From the NCBI RefSeq assembly GCF_014202825.1, contig NZ_JACHHP010000002.1, positions 434,001 through 498,000 of the forward strand: DNA of 64,000 nt, given 5' to 3'. The stretch is from Chiayiivirga flava. Lineage in GTDB: Bacteria > Pseudomonadota > Gammaproteobacteria > Xanthomonadales > Xanthomonadaceae. Made by a program: the position numbers and the translations under genes. Of the stretch, positions 18,108-26,737 are shown piece after piece. The notes under the pieces were generated by a model. That model ran no database searches. It was not told the DNA's origin and saw only the letters and a list, made by a program, of their open reading frames with translations. How positions within the stretch are numbered: position 1 is the first letter of the stretch; the number at the start of each line of letters is the position of its first letter.

Positions 18108-18623
18108 CTACTTCAGATTGTCGATCATCCACTTCACCGTGGCCTCGACCTGGGCGTCGTTGAGCGACGGATTGCCGCCGCGCGCCGGCATCAGGCCGGC
18201 CTCGCCCTGAAAGCCCTCGATCGCATGCTTGACCAGCGTGTCCACGCCCTTGGCGATACGCGCATCCCAGTGCGCGCGGTCCAGCGTCGGCGCCCCGCCG
18301 GCGCCGTTGGTGTGGCAGGCGCCGCACAGCTGGGCGTAGATCACCGAACCGTCGAGGGTGCCGTCGTAGGCCACCTGGCTCGCGGCCAGGGCGGCAGCCG
18401 CCTCGGCCGCGGCGGCGATCGCCGCGGCGCCGGTTTCACCCGCGTAGACGCCGCCGACCGGACGGATGCGTTCGGCCACGCGCGCTTCGGCGCGCGGGTC
18501 CGGATCGACCGGGTGCAGGCTGTGGGCGTAGAACGCGCCGATCAACAGGACGACGGTCACGCCCATCAGGAACACGATGACCATCGAAAAATGCTTGAGG
18601 AACTGCAGATCGTGATTTCTCAC
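18108..18623 (-). CDS. Membrane-anchored cytochrome c5-like protein
   Basis: 171-residue c-type cytochrome. An N-terminal anchor at about residues 10-32 follows the start R-N-H-D-L-Q-F-L-K-H-F. One heme-attachment motif C-G-A-C-H is present and the distal methionine is likely in G-L-M-P-A-R-G-G. Homologues in the order begin with a similar charged segment, so the GTG at 18623 is preferred over a GTG two codons upstream. It should carry electrons at the periplasmic face of the inner membrane; its partner is not encoded nearby. Confidence 0.82.
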   Translation of the reverse strand: MRNHDLQFLKHFSMVIVFLMGVTVVLLIGAFYAHSLHPVDPDPRAEARVAERIRPVGGVYAGETGAAAIAAAAEAAAALAASQVAYDGTLDGSVIYAQLCGACHTNGAGGAPTLDRAHWDARIAKGVDTLVKHAIEGFQGEAGLMPARGGNPSLNDAQVEATVKWMIDNLK

Positions 18624-18669
18624 GCTCACACCCTTGGCTGTGGCGACAGGACGCCGAAACGAACGGCCG

Positions 18670-18675
18670 ATTATA
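18670..18675 (-). promoter_or_regulatory. Candidate -10 box of the cytochrome gene
   Basis: Read on the reverse strand, 18675-18670 is a perfect TATAAT, 47 bp upstream of the cytochrome start. A weak TTCCG-like -35 lies about 17 bp further upstream. In a genome this GC-rich a perfect -10 hexamer in an intergenic gap is notable, but no transcription data support it. Confidence 0.45.
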
Positions 18676-18723
18676 GCCGGCGCACGGCAAGGGCGGAAGC
18701 CGGTCCGCCGCGCCGGTGCCGGC

Positions 18724-19302
18724 CTACGGGGTCTGGAACCCGGGTTTGCCGAGCTGCTCGGGCACCTGCGGCACGCGCTGCAGGCGGCCGGTGTCGTAGC
18801 CGAAGCCGCGCAGGCGTTCGAGCAGGCTCTCGTAGAGCGCGTCGTCGATGACCGGCGTGCGCGCGAACACCCAGGCAAGGTCGCGGTCCGGCTGGCCGAT
18901 CAATGCCCACGAGTAGTCGTCGGCCACCGCCAGCACCAGGTAGTCGGCCTTCAGCACGCCGAAGAACCGGATGCGCCAGAACGCGTTGCCGGTGCCCGGC
19001 TGCACGAGGCCCGTGGACTCGGTGGTCTTTTCCGGACGGTCGAACCCCTTGCGGTAGCGGTAGACGGTGTCGACCTCGCCGTCGTCGTTCAACGTGTAGA
19101 TGTCGCGCGCGGCCACGTTGCCGCGTTCGCCGAAGTACGGGATGTTGGCGATCACGTACCACTGCCCCATGAAACGCGGCAGGTCGACCTCGATGGACGG
19201 TGTCAGCGGCGGCAGACGGCTGTCCGGGCGCGACGCGCAGGCGGCGAGGGCGGCAACGGCCGCGAGCGCGAATGCAGCCAGGGCAAGGGATCGACGGGAC
19301 AT
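18724..19302 (-). CDS. Lipocalin family outer-membrane lipoprotein (Blc-like)
   Basis: 192-residue lipocalin. A signal peptide with lipobox L-A-A-C-A ends near residue 22. The lipocalin signature is clear: F-M-G-Q-W-Y-V-I-A near residue 45 and a late L-A-W-V-F-A-R strand with following helix. Bacterial lipocalins such as Blc bind lysophospholipids or fatty acids at the outer membrane and are often stress-induced. It is followed on the same strand by the cytochrome gene with about 100 bp between. Confidence 0.88.
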   Translation of the reverse strand: MSRRSLALAAFALAAVAALAACASRPDSRLPPLTPSIEVDLPRFMGQWYVIANIPYFGERGNVAARDIYTLNDDGEVDTVYRYRKGFDRPEKTTESTGLVQPGTGNAFWRIRFFGVLKADYLVLAVADDYSWALIGQPDRDLAWVFARTPVIDDALYESLLERLRGFGYDTGRLQRVPQVPEQLGKPGFQTP

Positions 19303-19412
19303 GGCGCGGGCTCCGCGGGACGGGCCGCCGAGCCTCGCGCGCCTGCCATGCATCGGCGGTGAATGCGGCGCGCCGGCCACTGCATCCGCCGCCGCGCGGC
19401 GCGCGTAGCGCG

Positions 19413-19802
19413 TCAGCCAGGCAAGGGCTGGTAGAGCTGGATCAGGTTGCCGCAGGTGTCGGCGAACACCGCCATCCGCACCGGGCCCATCGTCGCCGGA
19501 TCCATCGTGAACACCACGCCGTGCCCACGCAGTCGCGTGAACTGGGCGTCGACGTCGTCGACCTCGAACGCCGTCAGCGGAATGCCCTGCTGCATCAGCG
19601 CGGCCTGGAACGTGCGCGCGGCCGGGTTGGCGTTGGGTTCGAGCACCAGTTCCAGATCGTCGCGCTCCGGCGCCACCAGCGTGATCCAGCGGAACTCGCC
19701 GACCGGCACGTCGTGCTTCTTCGCAAAGCCGAGCACGCCGGTGTAGAACGCGACGGCCTTGTCCTGGTCGTCGACGAAGATGCTGTTGAGCTTGATCCGC
19801 AT
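19413..19802 (-). CDS. VOC family protein
   Basis: 129-residue vicinal-oxygen-chelate (glyoxalase/bleomycin-resistance fold) protein. The beta-alpha-beta-beta-beta pattern is visible: I-F-V-D-D-Q-D-K-A-V-A-F-Y near the start and F-A-D-T-C-G-N-L-I-Q-L at the end, where acidic residues usually bind metal. The ATG at 19802 has a GAAGGA site at good spacing; an ATG five codons upstream is less likely. It lies 11 bp after the AraC-type regulator, a common pairing, so both should be one transcript. The substrate is unknown. Confidence 0.85.
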   Translation of the reverse strand: MRIKLNSIFVDDQDKAVAFYTGVLGFAKKHDVPVGEFRWITLVAPERDDLELVLEPNANPAARTFQAALMQQGIPLTAFEVDDVDAQFTRLRGHGVVFTMDPATMGPVRMAVFADTCGNLIQLYQPLPG

Positions 19803-19813
19803 GGGCTGGTCCT

Positions 19814-20284
19814 TCACCGGAGTGGGCGGTCACGGTACTGCGGATCGTGCACGGTGCGCTTCTCCGGAATTGCGAGCGCGGCGATGCCGCCCATCAGCAG
19901 CAGGCAACCGGGAATCAGCTGCGCCGGCACGCGCGCCGGCCGCACCACCACTGCATGGAAACGGCGCCGGTAGCGCGACGGCGCCACGCCGACACGCCGC
20001 GCGAACAGCGCGCTGAAGCTGCCCAGGCTGGCGAAACCGACCTCGGCGCACACGTCCGTCACCGAACGATCGCCGCATGCCAGCAACTGCTGCGCGCGTT
20101 CGAGCCGCAGCGCGATGCGCTGCTGGTGCGGCGTCTGGCCGAACACCGCGGCGTACAGACGGATGAACGCATACACCGACACGCCGGCCTCGCGTGCGAG
20201 TGCGCTCACCGGCGCGTCATCATCGATCCGATGCAGCCGGTCGCGCGCGCGGCACAGACGGACGAGGGTCGCGTGATCGAGCAT
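19814..20284 (-). CDS. AraC-family transcriptional regulator
   Basis: 156-residue regulator. Two helix-turn-helix units fill residues 30-120, with A-L-A-R-E-A-G-V-S-V-Y-A-F-I-R-L and the AraC signature V-C-A-E-V-G-F-A-S-L-G-S-F-S-A-L-F. There is no large N-terminal ligand domain, so it belongs to the short AraC type. A hydrophobic C-terminal tail P-G-C-L-L-L-M-G is unusual for the family. It precedes and probably controls the VOC gene 11 bp downstream. Confidence 0.82.
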   Translation of the reverse strand: MLDHATLVRLCRARDRLHRIDDDAPVSALAREAGVSVYAFIRLYAAVFGQTPHQQRIALRLERAQQLLACGDRSVTDVCAEVGFASLGSFSALFARRVGVAPSRYRRRFHAVVVRPARVPAQLIPGCLLLMGGIAALAIPEKRTVHDPQYRDRPLR

Positions 20285-20374
20285 CGGCGCTATCCCGATG
20301 CCGCCGGTACGCAACACGCGATCAACGCCTCGCCCGCCGCACCACCGGCACAGCGCACGCCGCTCGCACGCACT

Positions 20375-21646
20375 TCAGTCGCCATGTGGCTGCGCACATG
20401 CCGCGGCGCGTTCGAGCATCAGCGCCCGCTCGCGCGTGTTGCGGGTCAGTGCGGCGGCGCGTTCGAACTCGACGCGTGCCTCGTCGAGCCGCTCCAGCCG
20501 CACGAGCACATCGCCGCGCACGGCCGGCAGCAGGTGGTAGTCCTTCAGCGCCGGTGCGTCGCGCAGCGTGTCGACCAGCGCCAGACCTGCCGCGGGGCCC
20601 GACGCCATCGTCACCGCCACGGCGCGATTGAGCTGCACCACCGGCGAAGGCACGACCTCCGCCAGTGCGTCGTAAAGCGCTGCGATGCGCGGCCAGTCCG
20701 TGTCCTGCGGCGTTTGCGCGCGCGCGTGGCACGCGGCGATCGCGCCCTGCAGCGCGTACGGTCCGCGTGCCCCGCCCAGCCGCTCGGCACGTTCCAGTGC
20801 CGCGAGGCCGCGCCGGATCAGCAGGCGGTCCCAGCGCGCGCGGTTCTGGTCCATCAGCAGCACCGGCTGGCCGTCGGCATCGGTGCGCGCGCGAAGGCGC
20901 GAGGCCTGGATTTCCATCAGCGCAACCAGCCCATGCACTTCGCTTTCGTCCGGCATCAGGCCGGCCAGCACGCGGCCGAGCCGCAGCGCGTCCTCGCACA
21001 GCGCCGGGCGCGTCCAGTCCTCGCCCGCGGTGGCGGCGTAGCCTTCGTTGAAGATGAGATAGATCACGCCGAGCACCGCGTCCAGGCGCTCCGCGCGCTC
21101 GGCGCGGCCGGGCACCTCGAACGGCACCTTGGCCTCGCTCAGCGTGCGCTTGGCACGCACGATGCGCTGCGCGACGGTGGCTTCCGGCACCAGGAAGGCA
21201 CGCGCGATCTCGTCGGTCGCAAGGCCGCCGAGCATCCGCAGCGTCAGCGCCACCTGCGCCTCGGTCGACAGCACCGGATGGCAGGCGGTGAACACCAGGC
21301 GCAGCAGATCGTCGCCGATGTCGTCGTCGAGCGTGGCGGCCTGGTCGGGCATCGGCTCGGACTCAGCGTCGAACGTGTGCGCGATCTGCGCGTGCTTCTC
21401 GTCGGCCAGTTTCAGGTGCCGCAACCGGTCGATCGCGCGATGCTTGGCGGTGGCCATCAGCCACGCGCCGGGATTGTCGGGCACGCCGCCCTGCGGCCAT
21501 TTTTCCAGCGCCGCCAGCAGCGCATCCTGCGCCATGTCCTCGGCCAGCCCGACGTCGCGCAGCATACGCGCCAGCCCCGCGATCAGCCGCGGGGCCTCGA
21601 TGCGCCAGACCGCATCGATGGCGCGGTGGGTGTCGGTGACCGTCAT
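20375..21646 (-). CDS. ECF42-type RNA polymerase sigma factor with TPR-like C-terminus
   Basis: 423-residue sigma factor, far longer than a normal ECF. Region 2 (E-D-M-A-Q-D-A-L-L-A-A-L) and region 4 (T-D-E-I-A-R-A-F-L-V-P-E-A-T-V-A-Q-R-I) occupy the first 190 residues. A 230-residue C-terminal extension with V-I-Y-L-I-F-N-E-G-Y and helical repeats is the hallmark of ECF42, where it replaces an anti-sigma factor in control. Known ECF42 operons contain DGPF/YciI proteins, as here. It is the last gene of an operon with VOC, SRPBCC and YciI genes upstream; the promoter at 23220-23246 fits ECF42 specificity. Confidence 0.9.
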   Translation of the reverse strand: MTVTDTHRAIDAVWRIEAPRLIAGLARMLRDVGLAEDMAQDALLAALEKWPQGGVPDNPGAWLMATAKHRAIDRLRHLKLADEKHAQIAHTFDAESEPMPDQAATLDDDIGDDLLRLVFTACHPVLSTEAQVALTLRMLGGLATDEIARAFLVPEATVAQRIVRAKRTLSEAKVPFEVPGRAERAERLDAVLGVIYLIFNEGYAATAGEDWTRPALCEDALRLGRVLAGLMPDESEVHGLVALMEIQASRLRARTDADGQPVLLMDQNRARWDRLLIRRGLAALERAERLGGARGPYALQGAIAACHARAQTPQDTDWPRIAALYDALAEVVPSPVVQLNRAVAVTMASGPAAGLALVDTLRDAPALKDYHLLPAVRGDVLVRLERLDEARVEFERAAALTRNTRERALMLERAAACAQPHGD

Positions 21647-21731
21647 GCGGCGCGATCAAACCATCGCGCCACCGGCCTTGCAAGCGGAAAGACATCGCCA
21701 TGCGCCGCACGCGACGCGACCGCGCGCCGGC

Positions 21732-22154
21732 TCAGGTCGGCAGGTCGCAGTTGATCAGCCAGCTCACGCCGAAGCGGTCGACCAGGCTGCCGAAGCGCTC
21801 GGCCCAGAATGTCTTCTCCAGCGGCATCGTCACCGTGCCGCCGGCCGACAGCGCGGCGAACACGCGTTCGGTCTCGTCGATGCTTGGGGTCGAGATCGCG
21901 ATCGAGAAACCCTCGTGGCTGCGGAACTCCTGGCCGGGCACGCAGCCGCTGTCGCACGCGAACAGGATCATGTCGTCGCCGAGCTGCAGGCAGGCGTGCA
22001 TCACCTTGTCCTGCGCATCGGCCGGCACGTGCTCGGCCGCGGGCGTGTCGCCGAAGCGCATCATCGCGGTGATCCGCGCGCCGAGCGCGCCGGCATAGAA
22101 GGTCATCGCCTCTTCGGTGTTGCCGTCGAAGTTGAGGTAGGTCACGAGTTTCAT
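21732..22154 (-). CDS. PhnB-like VOC protein of the ECF42 operon
   Basis: 140-residue VOC-fold protein of the PhnB/3-demethylubiquinone methyltransferase-like family. The start M-K-L-V-T-Y-L-N-F-D-G-N and the end W-A-E-R-F-G-S-L-V-D-R-F-G-V-S-W are typical. It lies between the SRPBCC gene (17 bp upstream) and the sigma gene (85 bp downstream). PhnB-like proteins are frequent targets of ECF42 sigma factors. Its biochemical activity is unknown. Confidence 0.88.
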   Translation of the reverse strand: MKLVTYLNFDGNTEEAMTFYAGALGARITAMMRFGDTPAAEHVPADAQDKVMHACLQLGDDMILFACDSGCVPGQEFRSHEGFSIAISTPSIDETERVFAALSAGGTVTMPLEKTFWAERFGSLVDRFGVSWLINCDLPT

Positions 22155-22171
22155 GCGGTTCTCCGTGGCGA

Positions 22172-22726
22172 TCAGGGACGGGGGGCGTCGGCTTCGACGC
22201 GGGTCTTGAGTTTCGCGAGGCCGGCGGCGAAATCGCGTCCGACCATCTGGTCCATGTCCATCAGGACCTGCATCACCTTGGTGATCAGGAGCGCAGGTCC
22301 GTGCATGGTCCACGTGACGCGCGTGCCGCCGGCCTCGGGTTGCAGCGAGAAATCGGCGAGATTGTGTGCCTGCATCGGACGCGTGAAGTCGAGCGCGATG
22401 CGCACGTGCGACGGCGCGGTGGCCTCGACCACGGTCATCTGCCCGGCACCGACGTTGCCGTCGCCGTCCCAGGCGTAGGTGGCACCGACGCCGCGCGACG
22501 GATTGCCGAGCGTGCGCCGCATGTCCGGATCCTTGTCCTCGTAGGCCGACCAGGCCTGCCAGGCCTGCAGATCCTCGATGTGCGGAAAGACCGCCTCCGG
22601 CGGCGCCGCGATCAGGATCGAACGCGTCACGCGGAACTCGTCCGGCTTGCGCGAGGCCAGCACCAACACCACCACCACGGCCAGCACCACCACGCCGAGC
22701 AGCCCGAGCAGAATCATCTTGAGCAT
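22172..22726 (-). CDS. SRPBCC family protein with N-terminal membrane anchor
   Basis: 184-residue START/Bet v1-like protein. Residues 5-25 form one hydrophobic helix, followed by the lipid-binding fold with S-I-L-I-A-A-P-P-E-A-V-F-P-H-I and W-T-M-H-G-P-A near the end. Such proteins bind hydrophobic ligands; membrane anchoring suggests a lipid-like one. The gene begins 10 bp after the YciI stop and is part of the ECF42 operon. Confidence 0.83.
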   Translation of the reverse strand: MLKMILLGLLGVVVLAVVVVLVLASRKPDEFRVTRSILIAAPPEAVFPHIEDLQAWQAWSAYEDKDPDMRRTLGNPSRGVGATYAWDGDGNVGAGQMTVVEATAPSHVRIALDFTRPMQAHNLADFSLQPEAGGTRVTWTMHGPALLITKVMQVLMDMDQMVGRDFAAGLAKLKTRVEADAPRP

Positions 22727-22736
22727 GATGGCGGCC

Positions 22737-23168
22737 TCAGTCGGTGTGCGCGTCGAGCCGGGCGCGCTGGCTGACTTCCTGCGCGCGCAGTTCGGGTGTC
22801 AGTTCGGGGCCGAAATCCTCCATCTCGAACACCGGGCGGATTTCGATCTCGTACTGCCGCCCCTCGGGATTGGGCACGCGCTTGACCCAGGCGATGGCCT
22901 CATCCATCGACTTGACCTGCAGCAGCCAGAATCCCGCGATCAGCTCCCTCGTCTCGGCGAACGGACCGGCGATGACCTGCGGCCGGGTATCGGCTCCGAA
23001 CCGCACCCGCGCGCCTTCCGAACTCGGGTGCAGGCCTTCGCCGGCAAGCAGGACGCCGGCCCGGACCAGCGCCTCGTTGAACGCGCCCATCTCGGTGAGC
23101 AGCCGCTCGCTCGGCATGACGCCGGCTTCCGAGTCCTCGTTCGCTTTCATGATGACCATCACGCGCAT
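22737..23168 (-). CDS. YciI/DGPF family protein, first gene of the ECF42 operon
   Basis: 143-residue YciI-related (DGPF) protein beginning M-R-V-M-V-I-M-K-A-N. The family motif is present as a variant A-G-P-F-A-E-T-R-E. A C-terminal extension rich in Glu and Arg follows the domain. DGPF proteins are the hallmark partners of ECF42 sigma factors. The ECF42-type promoter stands about 50 bp upstream of the start, so this is probably the leading gene of the regulon. The catalytic role is unknown. Confidence 0.9.
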   Translation of the reverse strand: MRVMVIMKANEDSEAGVMPSERLLTEMGAFNEALVRAGVLLAGEGLHPSSEGARVRFGADTRPQVIAGPFAETRELIAGFWLLQVKSMDEAIAWVKRVPNPEGRQYEIEIRPVFEMEDFGPELTPELRAQEVSQRARLDAHTD

Positions 23169-23219
23169 GGCGATTCTCCGTCGTTGAGCGCAGCCGGTGT
23201 GGCGTGCTCTTGCGGAGGC

Positions 23220-23246
23220 GACGGATCAGCGGGCCGCGGATCGACA
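23220..23246 (-). promoter_or_regulatory. ECF42-type promoter of the yciI-SRPBCC-VOC-sigma operon
   Basis: On the reverse strand TGTCGA occupies 23246-23241 and CGTC occupies 23223-23220, separated by 17 bp. ECF42 sigma factors are reported to recognise TGTCGA at -35 and CGA/TC at -10. The site lies 52 bp upstream of the first gene of the operon that encodes the ECF42 sigma factor itself, which implies autoregulation. Motif and spacing are seen directly; use by this sigma factor is inferred. Confidence 0.75.
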
Positions 23247-23295
23247 CGGTGACCGGCCGATTTTTTCCTGCAGCGGGCGGCGGCCCCGCCCGGGG

Positions 23296-23709
23296 TCAGC
23301 GGGCCCGCCCGCGCGGCGCGTCCTGCCAGGCGACCGCGGCCAGGCACACGATCAGCAGCACGCTGTACTCCATGCCGTTGCGCCCGAGCCCGACCACGAA
23401 CCAGCCCGCCGGCCAGTGCACCAGCACGAGGCCGGCGAGATAGATCGCCACATAGACACAGCACAGCGGAAACACGAAGCGGCGCAACGCCAGCAGCGGC
23501 GTGCCGAGGATCTCGATGGCCGTCACCGCGCTGGCGATGCCGATGCCGAACGGAAACCCGATCGAATCGAGCCAGGCGCCGAACGGCACCACGCCGCCGG
23601 CGATGAGGCGCGCCCAGCCGTGCGCGGCAAGCAGGCCGGCGAGCGCGACACGCAACACGGCCAGCGCAAGCGCGGCGCGGCTGGCATCCACGGGTGCGGA
23701 ACGGAACAT
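23296..23709 (-). CDS. DoxX-like membrane protein
   Basis: 137-residue protein with four hydrophobic helices and a L-L-A-A-H-G-W-A-R-L motif near residue 30, as in DoxX/DoxD-like membrane proteins. A strong GAGGAGG site precedes the ATG at 23709. The ECF42 promoter lies between this gene and yciI, so it is probably outside the ECF42 operon or feeds into it from its own promoter. Function unknown. Confidence 0.75.
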   Translation of the reverse strand: MFRSAPVDASRAALALAVLRVALAGLLAAHGWARLIAGGVVPFGAWLDSIGFPFGIGIASAVTAIEILGTPLLALRRFVFPLCCVYVAIYLAGLVLVHWPAGWFVVGLGRNGMEYSVLLIVCLAAVAWQDAPRGRAR

Positions 23710-23792
23710 GGGCGACCTCCTCGCAAGACTTCGATGCTCGACGCGCAGGCGCAGCCCGCGGTCGCGTCGCTCCGGCGCATGCGGCGCCGCCG

Positions 23793-24686
23793 CTACAGCG
23801 GTTCCGGCGCCGCCGCGCCCGCCGCACGCGCCTTCTGCTGCATCAGGAAAGCGTGCAGCATTTCGGTCGACAGGCCGTGCAGCGTCAGGCGGAAACCCGC
23901 GCGCAGCGTCGACATCGGCACCAGCGGGTGGCGATTGTTGACCAGCATCAGATGTTCGCGCGCGCGCAGCAATGTGGCCACGTAGACGCCGATAGTCTCG
24001 TCCAGCTGCAAGGAGTTGGTGGCGCGCCAGAAATCGGCGTCGGTCAGGAACAGCTGGTAAATCGGCGTGAACAGCTCGATGCCGCTCTGCAGGTCGATGA
24101 CATTGGTCCAGCGGTTCGGCATGTCCGCAAGGCGCACCGGCGGTTCTTCCACCGCGGAAAAATCGGGCCGATCGACCGGCACGAGCTCGAGGTTCGCATC
24201 GCGCAGCGCGCCGTTGAGGTTGATGACGAAGTTGAACAGGTTGAGATCGTGGATCAGGAACAGGTCTTCGCGCAGGTCGTCGATGGTCAGCGGCTTGAGC
24301 GGGTTGGTGTTCACCGGCGCGGGCGAATTGGCAGCGATGAACGCCAGCGTCTGCGAGCCCAGATGGAAGTGGCGCAGGATCAGCCAGTTCGCTTCCGGCC
24401 GCAGGAAGTTCTTCAGGCCCCACGCCAGCAGCCGGTGCAGCGCGCGCGAGAACGCGAGCTTGCGCGGCGTGAACGCCTTCGCCACCTGCACCAGCACGAT
24501 GAGGGCGCGCGCCGCCGGCCGCAGGAACGGCAGCAGGAACTGGCGCGAACGCGAGCTCGAATCGATCAGCCAGGCCTTCTTCACCTCATCCGGAAACGGC
24601 GTGCTGCGGTCGAGGTAGAGCGCCATCCACGGATTGGGGTCGCGCGGATCGTGGGCGTGGGTGGTGAAGTCGGGCGACTGTTTCAT
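23793..24686 (-). CDS. Unknown protein coupled to the ketosynthase-diiron oxidase gene
   Basis: 297-residue protein of no family I recognise. It has no signal peptide; one moderately hydrophobic stretch near residues 55-72 (P-A-A-R-A-L-I-V-L-V-Q-V-A) is too weak for a sure membrane segment. The C-terminal half is helical with A-R-E-H-L-M-L-V-N-N-R-H-P-L-V. The ATG overlaps the stop of the upstream ketosynthase-fusion gene as ATGA, which argues for a shared function and fixed stoichiometry. It could be a carrier, accessory subunit or tailoring enzyme of that pathway; nothing in the sequence decides this. Confidence 0.7.
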   Translation of the reverse strand: MKQSPDFTTHAHDPRDPNPWMALYLDRSTPFPDEVKKAWLIDSSSRSRQFLLPFLRPAARALIVLVQVAKAFTPRKLAFSRALHRLLAWGLKNFLRPEANWLILRHFHLGSQTLAFIAANSPAPVNTNPLKPLTIDDLREDLFLIHDLNLFNFVINLNGALRDANLELVPVDRPDFSAVEEPPVRLADMPNRWTNVIDLQSGIELFTPIYQLFLTDADFWRATNSLQLDETIGVYVATLLRAREHLMLVNNRHPLVPMSTLRAGFRLTLHGLSTEMLHAFLMQQKARAAGAAAPEPL

Positions 24687-26626
24687 TGCGATGGCGCGCT
24701 GCGGTTGTCGGTGTCGGAGCCGGATTCGGCGACGGAGATGTGCTCGAACTGCATCAGGTACATCTGCGCGGTGCGGCGTGCGGTGGCGAGGATGGCCTGT
24801 GCCGCACGGCCGTCGTGGTCGCTCGCGAGCACGATTTCCACCGCGCGCAGCCAGCGCGCGAGGTGATGTTCGTCGTTGGCGCCGTGGTAGTCGAGGAAGC
24901 GGAACGCGTTCGGCGGCAGGTCGAGGCTCGCCTTCATCAGCGGCAGCAGCGCCGGGATGATGCGCTGGCCGGTGCCCTCGATGATGTAGATCGCACCGAG
25001 CAGGCCGACCGGATCGCGCGTGGCCGCGAGCGCGTGCAGGTAGGCGTTGAGCGCCTCGCCGCCGGGGTTGCGGCGCAGTGCGTCGATGTTCTCGACGTCG
25101 CCGCCGGCGGTGCGGTAGTCCTCGAACAGGATCAGGTAGTCGTGCTGCTCGTCGCCGGCGTGGGTTTCGATCAGGCCGGCGAGCTCGGCGTACCGCTCCG
25201 ACACGATGGACGACGCGCCTTCGCGCATCCAGAGGCTGCCTTCGCGCACCTGCGGGATCCATGCCTGCATCCAGGCGATGTAATCGTGCGTGGTAAAGCG
25301 GCGGTCGCGCAGCTTGCGGATCAGCGGCGTGCGCCAGACGCTGGAACGGTAATCGTGCCATTCGGCCGCGAGCGCGCCGAGCAGGTGTCGCAATGCTGCA
25401 GGCGCGTCGGCGGGGTCGTGCGGTGGGGCGATGCTGTCGCTGTTGTCGGCTCCGAAGTCCGTCTTCCCTGACGGAGGAAGGGCGTTGGAGGGTGCGGCCG
25501 CGTCGGCGGCTTCGACTTCGATCAGCACGAAACACACCGTGAACCGGCCGGATTCGGGGATGAAACACAGGATCTTCTCGCCCGGCTTCAACGTGTGCGT
25601 TTCGAGGAATTCGTCGAGCATCACGAAGATCGACGCCGCGCCGGTGTTGCCGCGCGTGACGAGATTCGAGTACCAGCGCTCGCGCGGGATCGCGAGACCG
25701 GCCTTGGCCATCAGTTCGTCGACCAGCGGCGCGAAGCGTTCGGACGAGTAGTGGCACAGGAAATGGTCGATGCGCGGCACATCGATCCAGCCGGCGTGCG
25801 CCAACGTGGCGTATTCGTGCACGCCGATATCGAACAGGTGCGGCAGCAGACGGATGTCCTGGCGCAGGAACAGCGCGCCTTCGGCTTCCGCCTGGCCCCA
25901 GGCGTCGAAGTCCAGATGCGACGTGCCGCGGTCGTGCGTCAGCCCGAGCTGCATGCACACCGGATAATCGCCGGAGAACGAGCGCGCGTGCATCCAGCGC
26001 AGGCGCAGGCGCAGGCCGTTGCGACCGGACGACGTGTCGGTGAGCAGCAGCGCGCCGGCGCCGTCGGACAGCATCCAGCGCAGGAAGTGCGCATCGAAAT
26101 CCGCGTCGTAGCCCTTGGCCGCATAGCGCGATTTCTTGAACAGCCGCGACGGCATTTCGCTCGCTGCCACGATGGCATGGGCGTGCCCGCCCAGCTCGAT
26201 GCCCTGCGCCGCGAATTGCCATGCGCCGACGCCCGAGGCGCAGATACCGTGGCTCGATAGGGTCTGCATCGGCGGCGCGCCGAGTTCGCCCTGCAGCATG
26301 CTGGCAAAGCCCGGCATCAGCGCATCGCCGCCGGAGGTGCCGGCGGCGAGCAGGTCGATGTCGGCAAGGTCGCGCCCTGCGGCGGCGAGCGCCGCGCGCA
26401 CGGCGTCGGCCGCCATGCCCGCGTTGGACTGGCGCGTGCGGCCGTCCGCGTCGATGGCGTAGTGGCGGGTTGTGATGCCGTTCTCGGCCAGGATGCGGCG
26501 CTTGATGCGATCGGACATCCGGTTCAGCGGTGCGATGTAGGCGTCCATCGCGGCGTTGTCGATCGGCGGGCCGGGCAGATGGCGTCCGCTGCTTTCGATG
26601 AAGACGCGGTCGAAACGGGTGGGCAT
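24683..26626 (-). CDS. Ketoacyl synthase III fused to a heme-oxygenase-like diiron oxidase
   Basis: 647-residue two-domain enzyme. Residues 1-375 are a KAS III-type condensing enzyme with a complete triad: Cys129 (H-G-I-C-A-S-G), His292 (L-C-H-Y-S) and Asn327 (T-R-G-N-T-G). After a Pro/Asp-rich linker, residues 405-635 form a helical domain with the diiron pattern of heme-oxygenase-like oxidases: Glu487 or a nearby Glu, His495, Glu550, then H-x3-D-x2-H at 581, 585 and 588. The spacing resembles that of SznF-type oxidases. It probably condenses an acyl thioester and oxidises the product. It lies 111 bp after a desaturase gene and overlaps the next gene. Confidence 0.8.
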   Translation of the reverse strand: MPTRFDRVFIESSGRHLPGPPIDNAAMDAYIAPLNRMSDRIKRRILAENGITTRHYAIDADGRTRQSNAGMAADAVRAALAAAGRDLADIDLLAAGTSGGDALMPGFASMLQGELGAPPMQTLSSHGICASGVGAWQFAAQGIELGGHAHAIVAASEMPSRLFKKSRYAAKGYDADFDAHFLRWMLSDGAGALLLTDTSSGRNGLRLRLRWMHARSFSGDYPVCMQLGLTHDRGTSHLDFDAWGQAEAEGALFLRQDIRLLPHLFDIGVHEYATLAHAGWIDVPRIDHFLCHYSSERFAPLVDELMAKAGLAIPRERWYSNLVTRGNTGAASIFVMLDEFLETHTLKPGEKILCFIPESGRFTVCFVLIEVEAADAAAPSNALPPSGKTDFGADNSDSIAPPHDPADAPAALRHLLGALAAEWHDYRSSVWRTPLIRKLRDRRFTTHDYIAWMQAWIPQVREGSLWMREGASSIVSERYAELAGLIETHAGDEQHDYLILFEDYRTAGGDVENIDALRRNPGGEALNAYLHALAATRDPVGLLGAIYIIEGTGQRIIPALLPLMKASLDLPPNAFRFLDYHGANDEHHLARWLRAVEIVLASDHDGRAAQAILATARRTAQMYLMQFEHISVAESGSDTDNRSAPSQ

Positions 26627-26737
26627 GCAGGACCGTTGGCGTGGAGGCGGCGCTACGGTAGCAGCGTCGCGTGAATGTCGCCCGACGCGCAGCGGTGTGT
26701 GCAGGTCACATCGGGCGCAGCGCTGCGACCGGCGCGC

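Noticed and set aside
18108-18878. Longer cytochrome product starting near 18878
   Set aside because: The extra N-terminal part overlaps the lipocalin gene in another frame and hides the membrane anchor; the GTG at 18623 fits homologues.
26694-26714. TGTGTGCAGGTCACA upstream of the ketosynthase gene as a Clp/CRP site
   Set aside because: It is one base too short and the left half deviates from TGTGA.
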